A stretch of 64,000 bases of DNA from Pseudescherichia sp032055545 (GCA_032055545.1 DAMBQR010000018.1:1-64000); one strand, 5' to 3'. Numbered from the stretch's first letter, positions 53,172 to 63,284 are shown. Notes: generated by a model not told the origin, from the letters alone. A program made the numbers and translations.

Positions 53172-54806
53172 TTAATGTTTGATAACGTAGAGATCTTTAC
53201 CGTAGACGTTATCCATTGGGTCTTTACCGGTATAGCCGCCAACCCATGGTTTCACCAGACGCGCGTTGACGTAGTAGTAAACCGGCACGATTGCTGAGTC
53301 TTTGCCCAGCTGCTGCTCAGCCTGATCGTACAGCTCGCTGCGTTTTGCATCGTCGCTGGCTTTCACGGCATCGGCCATGATGCGGTCAAACGCCTCGCTC
53401 TTATAGTGCGCGGTGTTCATGGAGCTGCCGGAGAGCATGGTGTTCAGGAACGAGGTCGGCTCGTTATAGTCTGCACACCAGCCAGCACGGGCCACGTCGA
53501 AGTTACCCTGGTGACGGGTATCGAGGAAAGTTTTCCACTCCTGGTTCACCAGCTTGACGTTGACGCCAAGGTTTTTCTGCCAGATTGAAGCGGCAGCGAT
53601 AGCCAGCTTCTTGTGCAGATCGGAGGTGTTGTACAGCAGGTTAAAGGTCAGCGGCTTGTCTTTGGTGTAGCCCGCTTCTGCCAGCAGTTTTTTCGCCTCT
53701 TCGTTGCGTTTTTCCTGCGTCCAGCCGAACCACTCCGGCTTGGTCAGCTTCGCACCGTCAGCGTACGGCGGGGTGTAGCCATAGGCTGGCAGATCGCCCT
53801 GCGCTTTCACTTTGTTAGCAATGATATCGCGATCCAGGCCCAGCTTCAGCGCGGTACGGATGCGGGCATCGGTAAACGGTGCTTTCTGGTTGTTAATTTC
53901 GTAGTAGTAGGTGCAGAGATACGGGTCAACGTGCACCTCCTGCGGGATCTCTTTTTTCAGCTTCTGGAACAGCTCGATCGGCAGGTTGTTATAGGTCATA
54001 TCAATCTCGCCGCTGCGGTAGCGGTTCACGTCCGTCACTTCGGAGGAGATTGGCAGATAGGTAATCTGATCGAGAACGGTTTTGCCGTTATTCCAGTAAT
54101 TGGTGTTACGCACCATCACAATACGTTCGTTAACCACCCAGTCCTGCAGTTTAAACGCGCCGTTGGTCACGATGTTCGCTGGCTGAGTCCACTTTTCGCC
54201 AAATTTTTCGATGGCGGTTTTATTGACCGGGGACATTGCCGGGTTAACCAGCAGCTTATAGAAGTAAGGAACCGGCTCGCTGAGGGTAACTTCCAGCATG
54301 TGATCATCAATCGCCTTGACGCCCAGCTCGCTCGGCTTCATTTTGCCGTCGATGATCGCATCAACGTTGACGATATGGCCGTACTGCGGATAGCTGGCGT
54401 ATGGCGAGGCGGTATTCGGATCGACAAGGCGCTGCCAGCTATAGACGAAGTCCTGAGCGGTGACGGGTTCACCGTTGGACCATTTAGCATCTTTACGCAG
54501 ATGGAAGGTCCAGACCTTAAAATCTTTATTGTCCCAGGATTCGGCAACGCCAGGAATTGGGTGGCCGTCTACCGGAGAGGTAATCAGCAGGCCTTCAAAA
54601 AGATCGCGGCTGACGTTGGCTTCCGGTACCCCTTCGATCTTATTCGGATCGAGCGACTGCGGCTCGGCACCATTATTTCGGATCAGGGTCTGCTTCTCTG
54701 CCAGTTGAACACCTGCGGGTACATCTGCCGCCATAGCAACATTACCCGCGATCAGCGCAGTTAAAATCCCTGCCGCTACCAAGCTTTTTTTTGTGATGAT
54801 GGACAT
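53172..54806 (-). CDS. oppA: OppA, periplasmic oligopeptide-binding protein
   Basis: A 544-residue periplasmic binding protein (SBP family 5) that captures oligopeptides regardless of side chain. The signal peptide (1-27) ends in AMA before ADVPAG. Family blocks are GVAESWDNKDFKVWTFHLRKD near 80-100 and VPYFYKLLVNPA near 180. The ATG at 54806 gives a normal signal peptide; the longer frame to 54926 is not conserved. GGAG is about 11 bases upstream, with a CA-rich segment between that could pair with the small RNA GcvB. Confidence 0.97.
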   Translation of the reverse strand: MSIITKKSLVAAGILTALIAGNVAMAADVPAGVQLAEKQTLIRNNGAEPQSLDPNKIEGVPEANVSRDLFEGLLITSPVDGHPIPGVAESWDNKDFKVWTFHLRKDAKWSNGEPVTAQDFVYSWQRLVDPNTASPYASYPQYGHIVNVDAIIDGKMKPSELGVKAIDDHMLEVTLSEPVPYFYKLLVNPAMSPVNKTAIEKFGEKWTQPANIVTNGAFKLQDWVVNERIVMVRNTNYWNNGKTVLDQITYLPISSEVTDVNRYRSGEIDMTYNNLPIELFQKLKKEIPQEVHVDPYLCTYYYEINNQKAPFTDARIRTALKLGLDRDIIANKVKAQGDLPAYGYTPPYADGAKLTKPEWFGWTQEKRNEEAKKLLAEAGYTKDKPLTFNLLYNTSDLHKKLAIAAASIWQKNLGVNVKLVNQEWKTFLDTRHQGNFDVARAGWCADYNEPTSFLNTMLSGSSMNTAHYKSEAFDRIMADAVKASDDAKRSELYDQAEQQLGKDSAIVPVYYYVNARLVKPWVGGYTGKDPMDNVYGKDLYVIKH

Positions 54807-54818
54807 TGTGTTGGTACT
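54807..54818 (-). promoter_or_regulatory. Possible GcvB target at the oppA start
   Basis: The minus strand reads ACCAACACA directly before the ATG. GcvB represses oppA and other transporters by pairing its GU-rich R1 segment to CA-rich leader sequence, so this site fits. The gcvB gene is not in the window. Confidence 0.45.
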
Positions 54819-55474
54819 CCACTCATTATAATTACTGGCATTTATGCCAGCCTGTTCATTCCCCGTAGGGGTTCCTGTACGGTGCAGGAGTTTTTGCATC
54901 CGCAAGGTTTTACTGCTTGCTATCACCGACTTTTATTATTACTGGCTGCTCATGGCGGCAGCCTGGCGTCGATTCTTTAACGCCTCCCCTGTTTGAGGCG
55001 CCTCTTAATATCCTGACAAGATCCATTTATGAAAATGATTCTCATCTGCATCTATTCTGTCGCAAAGAGTGGGCCGGAAAGTATCAAATGCCTTTATAGA
55101 CCGCCAACACAATTTGCAAATTTGTTAAGCATTTCTCTTTTATAAGGTCCTGCAGAGGCTATAGGGAGGGCATGACTGATTGTTTTTTACACAAAAACGT
55201 AACAAGCACTCAATTTTTAGCACATTAATCTGTCGGGACGATTAATTTACTAATATCATTTCGATAATCGGACAGCAAGCCCCAGAGTATCATGTGAGGA
55301 AAATAACAGGCAGAAAGGGGTGAATGTAAGCAAACGTGTCTGGCATGGGAATACAACTCGCTGATTATAAAAGCATTAATTTAGCCAGCATAATTTATTA
55401 TGATTGCGCCATTTTTCAACATTAGTTATATGTTTTACTAATAATGGTAAAAAACGGCGCGGGTTGGAAAACGT
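54819..55474. promoter_or_regulatory. Long oppA upstream region
   Basis: About 650 AT-rich bases between ychE and oppA. It must hold the oppA promoter and leader, but I could not single out a convincing -35/-10 pair. No open frame with a ribosome site and no RNA gene was recognised. In-frame extensions of oppA reach 54926 but lack conservation. Confidence 0.4.
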
Positions 55475-56122
55475 TTAGCCCAGTAGGCCTGGGAATATGG
55501 CTTTTATCCCGGTAACGATAAATTCAATCCCGAGCGCCATCAGCAGTAGGCCCATGATCCGCGTTATAACGTTAATCCCGGTCTGCCCTAATAAACGCAC
55601 CAGCCAGGGGGCAATACGAAATAGTCCCCAACAGCAGAGCGCAAACAGGGCAATGGCGATTGAAAAGCAGAGTAGATGCGGCCAGCTGTGAAATCGCGTT
55701 CCCCAGACAATAGTGGAGCTGATCGCCCCCGGCCCGGCCATCAGCGGCAGCGCGAGCGGCACAACGCCGATACTTTCCCGGATCGCCGTCTCTGATTTTT
55801 CCTGCTTGTTCTGCTTATCCTCCCCCAGCTTGCCGCTGATCATCGACATGGCAATGGTTACCACCAGAATGCCTCCGGCGATACGAAATGAGTCAATAGA
55901 TATGCCAAACAGCTGCAGGATAGTGCTGCCCAAAAAGAGCGAGGTGAGCAGAATAATGGCCACGGAGACGCTGGCCGTCATGTTGGTTTTGTTTCTTGCC
56001 GCCGCCGTCTGGTAGCTGGTCATACTGATAAATACGGGAATAATCCCCACCGGGTTCACCAGAGCAAACAGACCAATAAAAAACTTTAGGTAGGTCGGAA
56101 AATCAAACAACGTATGGATCAC
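55475..56122 (-). CDS. ychE: YchE, MarC-family inner-membrane protein
   Basis: A 215-residue protein with six hydrophobic helices, of the UPF0056/MarC family; same length as E. coli YchE. Marks are LFALVNPVGIIPVFISMT (helix 1) and VPLALPLMAGPGAISS. Function is unknown; the older idea that MarC proteins export antibiotics was not upheld. It lies between oppA and adhE, in the orientation of opp but separated from it. Confidence 0.92.
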   Translation of the reverse strand: MIHTLFDFPTYLKFFIGLFALVNPVGIIPVFISMTSYQTAAARNKTNMTASVSVAIILLTSLFLGSTILQLFGISIDSFRIAGGILVVTIAMSMISGKLGEDKQNKQEKSETAIRESIGVVPLALPLMAGPGAISSTIVWGTRFHSWPHLLCFSIAIALFALCCWGLFRIAPWLVRLLGQTGINVITRIMGLLLMALGIEFIVTGIKAIFPGLLG

Positions 56123-56608
56123 GGTATGCTCCGCAAAGAATCAACGCCGAAAACAAAATGATAGCCCCAAAAAAACCATGCTAAATATACGTTTATTTTC
56201 AGCATACTTCACCAGAAATATTCTGAAAAACGTGACGAAAACGGTATGTTATTTAATTGTAGAAAGTATGATGGCTTATTTCTACTACCCCGCTGAAATT
56301 ATTAACATTTGCCGCAAACGGCTAAAAAGAGCCTGCTGAAAGGTGTCAGCTTCGACTATTCTTGATCTGGATCACGTATTCACTACTCAGAAGTGAGTAA
56401 CCTTGTTTATGCCGCCAGGGAGATAAAAAGTATCAAACGGTATGATGCTGAGGCGAGGCTCTTTTAGTAAATCATGGGTGCGGTTTTCGTTGATAACCCA
56501 TTGTTTTTTATAGGTTAACGCAGGCTGCTACGGGTCTTACTATACTGTTCTATTGATCCATTGAACAACTGATTTACTAAAAGAGTTTAACATTATCAGG
56601 AGATCATT
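56123..56608. promoter_or_regulatory. ychE/adhE divergent control region
   Basis: About 490 bases between divergent starts. In E. coli the adhE leader is long and has Cra, NarL and Fis sites and RNase III-dependent processing. Here AGGAG lies before the adhE ATG. I see AT-rich blocks near 56220-56310 and 56500-56590 but no confident binding sites. No gene is apparent. Confidence 0.45.
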
Positions 56609-59290
56609 ATGGCCGTTACTAATGTCGCTGAACTTAACGCACTCGTCGAACGCGTGAAAAAAGCCCAGCGTGAATATGCCAACTTTTCTCAAGAACAAGT
56701 TGATAAAATCTTCCGTGCCGCCGCTCTCGCCGCCGCCGATGCGCGAATCCCCCTCGCGAAGCTGGCCGTTGCGGAATCCGGTATGGGTATTGTGGAAGAT
56801 AAAGTGATAAAAAACCACTTTGCTTCTGAATATATCTACAACGCATATAAAGATGAGAAGACCTGCGGTGTGCTCTCTACTGACGACACCTTTGGTACCA
56901 TCACTATTGCCGAACCCATCGGTATTATTTGCGGTATCGTTCCCACGACTAACCCAACCTCTACTGCAATCTTTAAGTCACTCATTAGTCTGAAGACTCG
57001 CAACGCAATCATCTTCTCTCCGCATCCGCGTGCTAAAGATGCAACCAATAAAGCAGCCGATATCGTACTGCAGGCCGCTATCGCAGCGGGCGCGCCTAAA
57101 GATCTGATTGGCTGGATTGACCAGCCCTCCGTAGAGCTTTCCAATGCGCTGATGCATCACCCGGATATTAACCTGATCCTCGCGACCGGTGGCCCGGGCA
57201 TGGTAAAAGCAGCTTACAGCTCGGGTAAACCCGCTATCGGCGTTGGTGCCGGTAACACCCCGGTCGTTATCGACGAAACCGCTGATGTCAAACGTGCAGT
57301 TGCTTCTGTACTGATGTCTAAAACCTTCGATAACGGCGTGATCTGTGCTTCCGAGCAGTCGGTCGTTGTTGTAGATTCGATTTATGACAGCGTACGTGAA
57401 CGCTTCGCCAGCCACGGCGGCTACATGCTGCAGGGCCAGGAGCTGAAAGCCGTTCAGGATATCATCCTGAAAAATGGCGCGCTGAACGCGGCCATCGTAG
57501 GCCAGCCGGCGGTTAAAATTGCTGAACTGGCTGGCTTCACCGTGCCGGCCAGCACCAAGATCCTGATTGGCGAAGTGACTAACGTGGATGAGAGCGAGCC
57601 GTTCGCGCACGAAAAACTCTCTCCGACGCTGGCCATGTACCGTGCAAAAGATTTCGAAGATGCCGTGGTTAAGGCCGAGAAACTGGTTGCTATGGGCGGG
57701 ATCGGTCACACCTCCTGTCTCTATACTGACCAGGACAACCAGCCGGAACGCGTAGCCTTCTTCGGCGAGAAGATGAAAACCGCCCGTATCCTGATCAACA
57801 CCCCTGCCTCACAGGGTGGTATCGGCGACCTGTACAACTTCAAACTCGCCCCGTCCCTGACCCTGGGCTGCGGCTCCTGGGGTGGTAACTCCATCTCTGA
57901 AAACGTTGGACCGAAGCACCTGATCAACAAGAAAACCGTTGCTAAGCGAGCTGAAAACATGCTGTGGCATAAACTTCCGAAATCCATCTACTTCCGCCGT
58001 GGCTCTCTGCCTATCGCGCTGGATGAAGTGATTACCGATGGTCACAAACGTGCGCTGATCGTCACTGACCGCTTCCTGTTTAACAATGGCTATGCGGACC
58101 AGATCACCTCCGTGCTGAAAGCGGCTGGCGTTGAGACAGAAGTGTTCTTTGAAGTTGAAGCGGATCCAACCCTGACTATTGTTCGTAAAGGTGCCGAGCT
58201 GGCAAACTCCTTCAAGCCGGACGTGATCATCGCCCTTGGCGGCGGCTCCCCGATGGATGCCGCGAAAATTATGTGGGTCATGTATGAGCATCCGGAAACC
58301 CACTTCGAAGAGCTGGCGCTGCGCTTTATGGATATCCGTAAACGTATCTATAAGTTCCCGAAAATGGGTGTGAAAGCAAAAATGATCGCTATCACCACCA
58401 CCTCCGGTACCGGTTCTGAAGTGACTCCGTTCGCAGTCGTGACCGATGATGCTACCGGCCAGAAATATCCGCTGGCAGACTACGCGCTGACTCCGGATAT
58501 GGCGATTGTCGATGCCAACCTGGTGATGGATATGCCGAAATCCCTGTGCGCCTTTGGCGGCCTGGATGCGGTAACCCACGCCCTGGAAGCCTATGTATCG
58601 GTACTGGCCTCCGAGTTCTCCGATGGCCAGGCCCTGCAGGCGCTTAAGCTGCTGAAAGAGTATCTGCCGGCGTCCTACCACGAAGGGTCAAAAAACCCGG
58701 TAGCTCGTGAACGCGTGCACGGTGCGGCCACCATCGCCGGTATCGCGTTTGCTAACGCCTTCCTGGGCGTTTGCCACTCCATGGCGCATAAGCTTGGCTC
58801 ACAGTTCCACATTCCACACGGCCTGGCCAACGCCCTGCTGATTGGCAACGTTATCCGCTATAACGCGAATGATAACCCAACCAAACAGACCGCCTTCAGC
58901 CAGTACGACCGTCCGCAGGCTCGCCGTCGCTACGCGGAGATTGCCGACCACCTGGGCCTGAGCGCACCGGGCGATCGCACCGCAGCGAAGATTGAGAAGC
59001 TGCTGGCGTGGCTGGACAGCCTGAAAGCCGAGCTGGGGATCCCGAAATCCATCCGTGAAGCGGGCGTACAGGAAGCCGACTTCCTGGCACACGTGGACAA
59101 ACTCTCTGAAGACGCTTTCGATGACCAGTGTACCGGTGCTAACCCGCGCTACCCGCTGATCGCCGAGCTGAAACAGATCCTGATGGATACCTACTACGGC
59201 CGTGAATACCGTGAGGGTGACGCTGCACCTGCCCAGGTTGAAGCGGCTGTGCCGGTAAAAGCCGATAAAAAAGCGAAGAGAACCGCATAA
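56609..59290 (+). CDS. adhE: Bifunctional aldehyde-alcohol dehydrogenase AdhE
   Basis: An 893-residue fusion that reduces acetyl-CoA to acetaldehyde and then ethanol, regenerating NAD+ in fermentation; it assembles into spirosomes. The N-terminal aldehyde dehydrogenase half (about 1-440) has the catalytic Cys in NGVICASEQS (about 246). The C-terminal iron alcohol dehydrogenase half (about 450-868) has GGGSPMDAAK and the metal histidines in CHSMAHKLGSQFHIPHG. It ends in an Ala/Lys-rich tail. AGGAG lies 8-9 bases before the ATG. Confidence 0.98.
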   Translation: MAVTNVAELNALVERVKKAQREYANFSQEQVDKIFRAAALAAADARIPLAKLAVAESGMGIVEDKVIKNHFASEYIYNAYKDEKTCGVLSTDDTFGTITIAEPIGIICGIVPTTNPTSTAIFKSLISLKTRNAIIFSPHPRAKDATNKAADIVLQAAIAAGAPKDLIGWIDQPSVELSNALMHHPDINLILATGGPGMVKAAYSSGKPAIGVGAGNTPVVIDETADVKRAVASVLMSKTFDNGVICASEQSVVVVDSIYDSVRERFASHGGYMLQGQELKAVQDIILKNGALNAAIVGQPAVKIAELAGFTVPASTKILIGEVTNVDESEPFAHEKLSPTLAMYRAKDFEDAVVKAEKLVAMGGIGHTSCLYTDQDNQPERVAFFGEKMKTARILINTPASQGGIGDLYNFKLAPSLTLGCGSWGGNSISENVGPKHLINKKTVAKRAENMLWHKLPKSIYFRRGSLPIALDEVITDGHKRALIVTDRFLFNNGYADQITSVLKAAGVETEVFFEVEADPTLTIVRKGAELANSFKPDVIIALGGGSPMDAAKIMWVMYEHPETHFEELALRFMDIRKRIYKFPKMGVKAKMIAITTTSGTGSEVTPFAVVTDDATGQKYPLADYALTPDMAIVDANLVMDMPKSLCAFGGLDAVTHALEAYVSVLASEFSDGQALQALKLLKEYLPASYHEGSKNPVARERVHGAATIAGIAFANAFLGVCHSMAHKLGSQFHIPHGLANALLIGNVIRYNANDNPTKQTAFSQYDRPQARRRYAEIADHLGLSAPGDRTAAKIEKLLAWLDSLKAELGIPKSIREAGVQEADFLAHVDKLSEDAFDDQCTGANPRYPLIAELKQILMDTYYGREYREGDAAPAQVEAAVPVKADKKAKRTA

Positions 59291-59304
59291 CGTGTCGTGC
59301 AAAC

Positions 59305-59332
59305 AAAAACCCGCCAGCTGGCGGGTTTTTTT
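59305..59332. terminator. Bidirectional terminator between adhE and tdk
   Basis: Stem CCCGCCA (59310-59316) with TGGCGGG (59319-59325), extended by A/T pairs, followed by seven T on the plus strand and a T-rich run on the minus strand. Confidence 0.9.
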
Positions 59333-59377
59333 ATGGCCTCAGCGGCGCCCTGAGCCTGTTTACGCCTTCAGCAGTAC

Positions 59378-59992
59378 CTACCCACGAATACGGCGTTGAA
59401 TCGCCGTCAGAGAGCCTTCTGCGAGCGCCTCTTTATAGTGCTTGCGACACACCGAGACGTAGCGCTCGTTCCCGCCAATCACTACCTGCTCTCCTTCGTT
59501 ATAAGGATGCCCATCCTGATCGAGACGTAATACCATGCTGGCTTTACGGCCACAGAAACAGATGGTCTTTAACTCCACCAGCTTATCTGACCATGCCAGC
59601 AAATAGAGACTGCCGATAAAGAGCTCGCCGCGAAAATCGGTGCGCAGCCCGTAGCACAGAACGGGAATATCGAGCTTATCAACAATTTCAGAGAGCGCGT
59701 AAACCTGATCCCGGGTTAAAAACTGGCTCTCATCCACCAGCACGCAGTGAACAGGTTCACGGGCGTGCTCATCGCGGATCTCATCAAACAGCGAAGTTTG
59801 CTGATTAAATAATTTCGCTGGTGAAGAGAGGCCGATACGGGAGCTGACTTTTCCACTACCGAAACGATTATCAATTTCGGCAGTGTAGACCAGCGAGCGC
59901 ATCCCCCTTTCCTGATAATTGTAGGAGGACTGTAAAAGCGCCGTCGATTTGCCGGCGTTCATTGCCGAGTAGTAGAAATAAAGCTGTGCCAT
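59378..59992 (-). CDS. tdk: Thymidine kinase
   Basis: A 204-residue type II thymidine kinase that phosphorylates deoxythymidine with ATP in pyrimidine salvage. The P-loop is SAMNAGKST (about 9-17). The DESQF block (about 88) and the lasso with ICFCGRKA and CRKH zinc ligands are present. The ATG at 59992 matches the family start MAQLYFYY; a start seven codons upstream is not conserved. It is convergent with adhE. Confidence 0.96.
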   Translation of the reverse strand: MAQLYFYYSAMNAGKSTALLQSSYNYQERGMRSLVYTAEIDNRFGSGKVSSRIGLSSPAKLFNQQTSLFDEIRDEHAREPVHCVLVDESQFLTRDQVYALSEIVDKLDIPVLCYGLRTDFRGELFIGSLYLLAWSDKLVELKTICFCGRKASMVLRLDQDGHPYNEGEQVVIGGNERYVSVCRKHYKEALAEGSLTAIQRRIRG

Positions 59993-60573
59993 CGGTCTGA
60001 AGACCCCAATCAAAATGTAATTTTTACCGTGCGGATTGTACCATATTTTGTCAGGCTTTCACGCAGACGGACCGCGGCCGGTCTGTTAATGGCTTGTCTG
60101 ATGGCCTGCCATGTTATTCACAATTTATAACATTTATGATTGCCGCTGCCATTGATGCTGACAAAAAGGCCGACGCTGATTTAACACTATCCCGCGCAGA
60201 CAAAGCGGATTTGACCTTAGCCGTTTTTAACTTAGGCTCCAGAAAATATTAGTAATTTAAGCTCAGCATGCTTATGTCAGACTAATAGAAAAGGTTGATA
60301 TTTATCCATCTCCTCTATAGTAATCCCAGGATTAATCGAAAAATGCTGGGTTACTCATCTGCCTTTATCTAACCCCGGGCGCACTGGGGGTAATGCTTTG
60401 GATAAGCGTTACAGGCACGTTCCATGCAGGAAAATTTAAGATAGCGGAATTAATAAAACGGACAAATAACGAGTAATTTTGAATTCCTTACATTGTCGGG
60501 TATTGCACATCTCAAATTATCACTCTATTATTAGCTCAACAAACCACCCCATTATAAGTTTGAGATTACTACA
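59993..60573. promoter_or_regulatory. tdk/hns divergent control region
   Basis: About 580 AT-rich bases. In E. coli the hns promoter here is autorepressed by H-NS and activated by Fis and CspA, and the start region of the message pairs with DsrA RNA. The last 40 bases before the ATG, through TATAAGTTTGAGATTACTAC, look like the E. coli leader. No open frame or RNA gene was recognised in the rest. Confidence 0.5.
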
Positions 60574-60987
60574 ATGAGCGAAGCACTTAAAATTCTGAAC
60601 AACATCCGTACTCTTCGTGCACAGGCCAGAGAATGCACTCTCGAAACGCTCGAAGAAATGCTGGAAAAATTAGAAGTTGTTGTTAACGAGCGTCGTGAAG
60701 AAGATAATGCTGCAGCTGCTGAAATTGAAGAGCGCACGCGTAAACTGCAACAGTATCGCGAAATGCTGATTGCTGACGGTATTGACCCGAACGAACTGCT
60801 GAACAGCATGGCGGCCGCCAAAGTAGGTACTAAAGCCAAGCGTGCAGCACGTCCTGCTAAATATAGCTACGTTGACGAGAATGGCGAAACTAAAACCTGG
60901 ACCGGCCAGGGCCGTACGCCAGCCGTAATTAAGAAAGCCATGGACGAGCAAGGCAAACAGCTGGAAGACTTCCTGATCAAGGAATAA
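60574..60987 (+). CDS. hns: H-NS nucleoid-structuring protein
   Basis: A 137-residue DNA-binding protein that silences AT-rich and acquired genes. The N-terminal coiled oligomerisation domain (about 1-65) reads MSEALKILNNIRTLRAQ and is followed by a second dimer site. The linker leads to the C-terminal DNA-binding domain with the AT-hook-like GQGRTP (about 111-116). It is the same length as in E. coli. Monocistronic with a strong terminator. Confidence 0.98.
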   Translation: MSEALKILNNIRTLRAQARECTLETLEEMLEKLEVVVNERREEDNAAAAEIEERTRKLQQYREMLIADGIDPNELLNSMAAAKVGTKAKRAARPAKYSYVDENGETKTWTGQGRTPAVIKKAMDEQGKQLEDFLIKE

Positions 60988-61002
60988 TCCTTCGCCTGCT
61001 AT

Positions 61003-61032
61003 AAAAAAATCCCGCTCCGGCGGGATTTTTTA
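61003..61032 (+). terminator. Rho-independent terminator after hns
   Basis: Stem ATCCCGC (61009-61015) with GCGGGAT (61020-61026), loop TCCG, preceded by A and followed by a T run. Confidence 0.9.
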
Positions 61033-61088
61033 TTTGCGTTAACCCTTCCCCGCCCCTGCCTAATGTTTGCATCCAGAAACAACTTGCA

Positions 61089-61134
61089 ATAAAAAAGCCG
61101 GAGATAATCCGTGCGTAACGGCGTTATCTCCGGC
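61089..61134 (-). terminator. Rho-independent terminator after galU
   Basis: An 11-base stem, GCCGGAGATAA (61097-61107) with TTATCTCCGGC (61124-61134), and a 16-base loop; the minus strand continues with six T. It lies 28 bases after the galU stop. Confidence 0.85.
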
Positions 61135-61161
61135 CTGGTTCAGGTAGCTGTCAGAAAAGCC

Positions 61162-62070
61162 TTACTTAGTAAGACCCATCTCGTTTTCCAGCCAGCTTTT
61201 AAATTCTTCGCCCAGCGTGTTATGACGGATACCATATTCGACAAACGCCTGCATATAGCCCAGCTTATTGCCGCAGTCGTGGCTCTTGCCTTTCATGTGA
61301 TACGCCTCAACGGTCTCTTTCTCGATCAGCATATCAATACCGTCGGTCAACTGGATCTCATCACCCGCTCCCGGAGGGGTTTTCGCCAGCAGAGGCCAAA
61401 TCTCAGCGCTCAGGACGTAACGGCCTACCACAGCAAGGTTAGAAGGCGCGACGTTCGCCTTAGGCTTCTCAACCACGCCAACCATAGGCACGCTCTCACC
61501 TGGCTTCAGCTCTGCGCCCTTGCAGTCAACAACGCCATACGCGGTCACATCTGCAACCGGCTCTACCATAATCTGGCTGCAGCCGGTTTCATCGAAGCGT
61601 TTAATCATCTCCGCCAGGTTATCCTGAGAGAGATCGGATTCATATTCATCAAGGATAACGTCAGGCAGAATAACGGCAACGGGTTCATCCCCTACAACCG
61701 GATGCGCGCACAGTACCGCATGGCCTAAACCTTTAGCCAGCCCCTGACGTACCTGCATAATAGTCACGTGTGGTGGGCAAATAGACTGAACCTCTTCCAG
61801 CAGCTGGCGCTTAACGCGTTTTTCCAGCATGGCTTCCAGCTCAAAGCTGGTATCGAAGTGGTTTTCGATGGAGTTTTTAGATGAATGAGTAACTAAAACG
61901 ATTTCCGTAATACCCGCCGCAATACATTCATTTACTACGTATTGAATTAAGGGCTTATCAACCAGCGGCAGCATCTCTTTTGGGATAGCTTTCGTGGCGG
62001 GCAGCATCCTGGTTCCTAATCCTGCGACCGGGATAACTGCTTTTGTTACTTTTGAATTAACGGCAGCCAT
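61162..62070 (-). CDS. galU: UTP-glucose-1-phosphate uridylyltransferase
   Basis: A 302-residue nucleotidyltransferase that makes UDP-glucose, needed for lipopolysaccharide core, capsule, trehalose and galactose use. The nucleotide loop AGLGTRMLPATKAIPKEML (about 16-34) and the VEKP sugar site (about 175) are present. Length equals E. coli GalU. It is 200 bases downstream of rssB in the same direction with its own terminator. Confidence 0.98.
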   Translation of the reverse strand: MAAVNSKVTKAVIPVAGLGTRMLPATKAIPKEMLPLVDKPLIQYVVNECIAAGITEIVLVTHSSKNSIENHFDTSFELEAMLEKRVKRQLLEEVQSICPPHVTIMQVRQGLAKGLGHAVLCAHPVVGDEPVAVILPDVILDEYESDLSQDNLAEMIKRFDETGCSQIMVEPVADVTAYGVVDCKGAELKPGESVPMVGVVEKPKANVAPSNLAVVGRYVLSAEIWPLLAKTPPGAGDEIQLTDGIDMLIEKETVEAYHMKGKSHDCGNKLGYMQAFVEYGIRHNTLGEEFKSWLENEMGLTK

Positions 62071-62270
62071 TTAAAATCTCCTGGACTGTTCATGCTTAGA
62101 ACACGTTCGTCAATGAAATAGTGCAATCAGTATATCAGTATCAAACTGTGAGCCTGGTCTGAATCGAACCCATTGACATGTAATTAAGACAATTACCTAT
62201 AAGACTGCGACGATAGTAGCACCCGGCCCGTTTTCGCGGTAAAGCAAAATGGGTAACGCAGCGCGATTGC

Positions 62271-63284
62271 TCATTCCGCAGACAACATTAAGCGCAGCTG
62301 ACCACCCGTTCCCCAAACCTGGCACTGCCAGCCTTCACAGCGCTGGCTTATTTGATTTAAGTAAGCATTACCCAGCGTCCCTAACGGTACGCCGCTGCTA
62401 ATCTGAACCTGCTGCTCATCGGTATTCAGCGTTGCGTTAAGTCCTGCCGAGACTAATATCAAATTTTTATGTTCGCTGTGGTAATAACCCACCAGCAGAG
62501 GGAACTGTCCGGGTAAATTTGCCTGGCGCAGTAATTGATTAACCTGTTTTAACAACGCCCCCAGCTCAGGTAAGCGCTGACGTTGCTGGGAGAGCTGCTC
62601 CTGCAGCAGGCCATTAAAGAGTGCGCGTAATAGCAACGCGGCTAATACGCCGTTATCGCCGGCGCGTGTCACATCCAGGCAATAAAATGCCAGATCGTGA
62701 TCGGAGAGGGGGGCAATATCTAAAACCAGGCCGGGCTGATTAGCCGCAACCAGCTGGCGATAATTAACGCGGCACTGGGAGATGACCTGCTGAACGGGAG
62801 GCTGTAACTCTTGTAACAGTTTAGCTGCTGCATGTGGGTCACTCACTAACGCATCCCAGTCCTGAAAGAGGCGCTCCTCCTCCTCTACCCGCGAATTAAA
62901 CATATTAGGGTAGATGCAAGCCAGTACGGTCTCCCGCAGACGACTGAAATCTTTCACCGGCTTAAGTAAAACATCCTGCACGCCGAGGCGAAGCGCCCTG
63001 GCAATGTCAGCCATATTCTCTGTTGCTGAAATGACCAGGATCGGCGTTTGATCGCCCTCGTTACGCAGGTGTTCAACCAGCTTAAGGCCGTTCATTCGCG
63101 GCATTGCGATATCACAGATCATCAGATCTGGTCTGACTCTGGTCATTATCTCAAACGCTTCCACACCGTCACCCGCTAAGGTGGTCGTGGCGCCCAGAGA
63201 CAAAAGCCAGGAGTCCAGCAGTGAGCGGAAAACGGGTTCGTCTTCAACGATTAACATATGTTTTCCGGCCAATGGCTGCGTCAT
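62271..63284 (-). CDS. rssB: RssB, RpoS adaptor/response regulator
   Basis: A 337-residue response regulator that delivers sigma S to ClpXP. The receiver domain (about 8-125) has the acidic pocket VEDE, the phosphorylated Asp58 in MICDIAMPRMNG and Lys in LLKPV (about 108). The C-terminal domain is a degenerate PP2C-type phosphatase fold without its metal residues. Length equals E. coli RssB. In E. coli rssA precedes it in an operon; here no rssA is present upstream. Confidence 0.97.
   Translation of the reverse strand: MTQPLAGKHMLIVEDEPVFRSLLDSWLLSLGATTTLAGDGVEAFEIMTRVRPDLMICDIAMPRMNGLKLVEHLRNEGDQTPILVISATENMADIARALRLGVQDVLLKPVKDFSRLRETVLACIYPNMFNSRVEEEERLFQDWDALVSDPHAAAKLLQELQPPVQQVISQCRVNYRQLVAANQPGLVLDIAPLSDHDLAFYCLDVTRAGDNGVLAALLLRALFNGLLQEQLSQQRQRLPELGALLKQVNQLLRQANLPGQFPLLVGYYHSEHKNLILVSAGLNATLNTDEQQVQISSGVPLGTLGNAYLNQISQRCEGWQCQVWGTGGQLRLMLSAE

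Noticed and set aside
53613..54764. 383-codon frame antisense to oppA
   Set aside because: Shadow of oppA; the translation has no family resemblance and no start signal.
57809..58681. 290-codon frame antisense to adhE
   Set aside because: Shadow of a highly conserved gene; composition is typical of reverse-strand reading.
62151..62180. tRNA-like GGTTCGATTC on the minus strand between galU and rssB
   Set aside because: The flanking bases do not form a T stem, and no acceptor, D or anticodon arms can be drawn; it is a chance resemblance.
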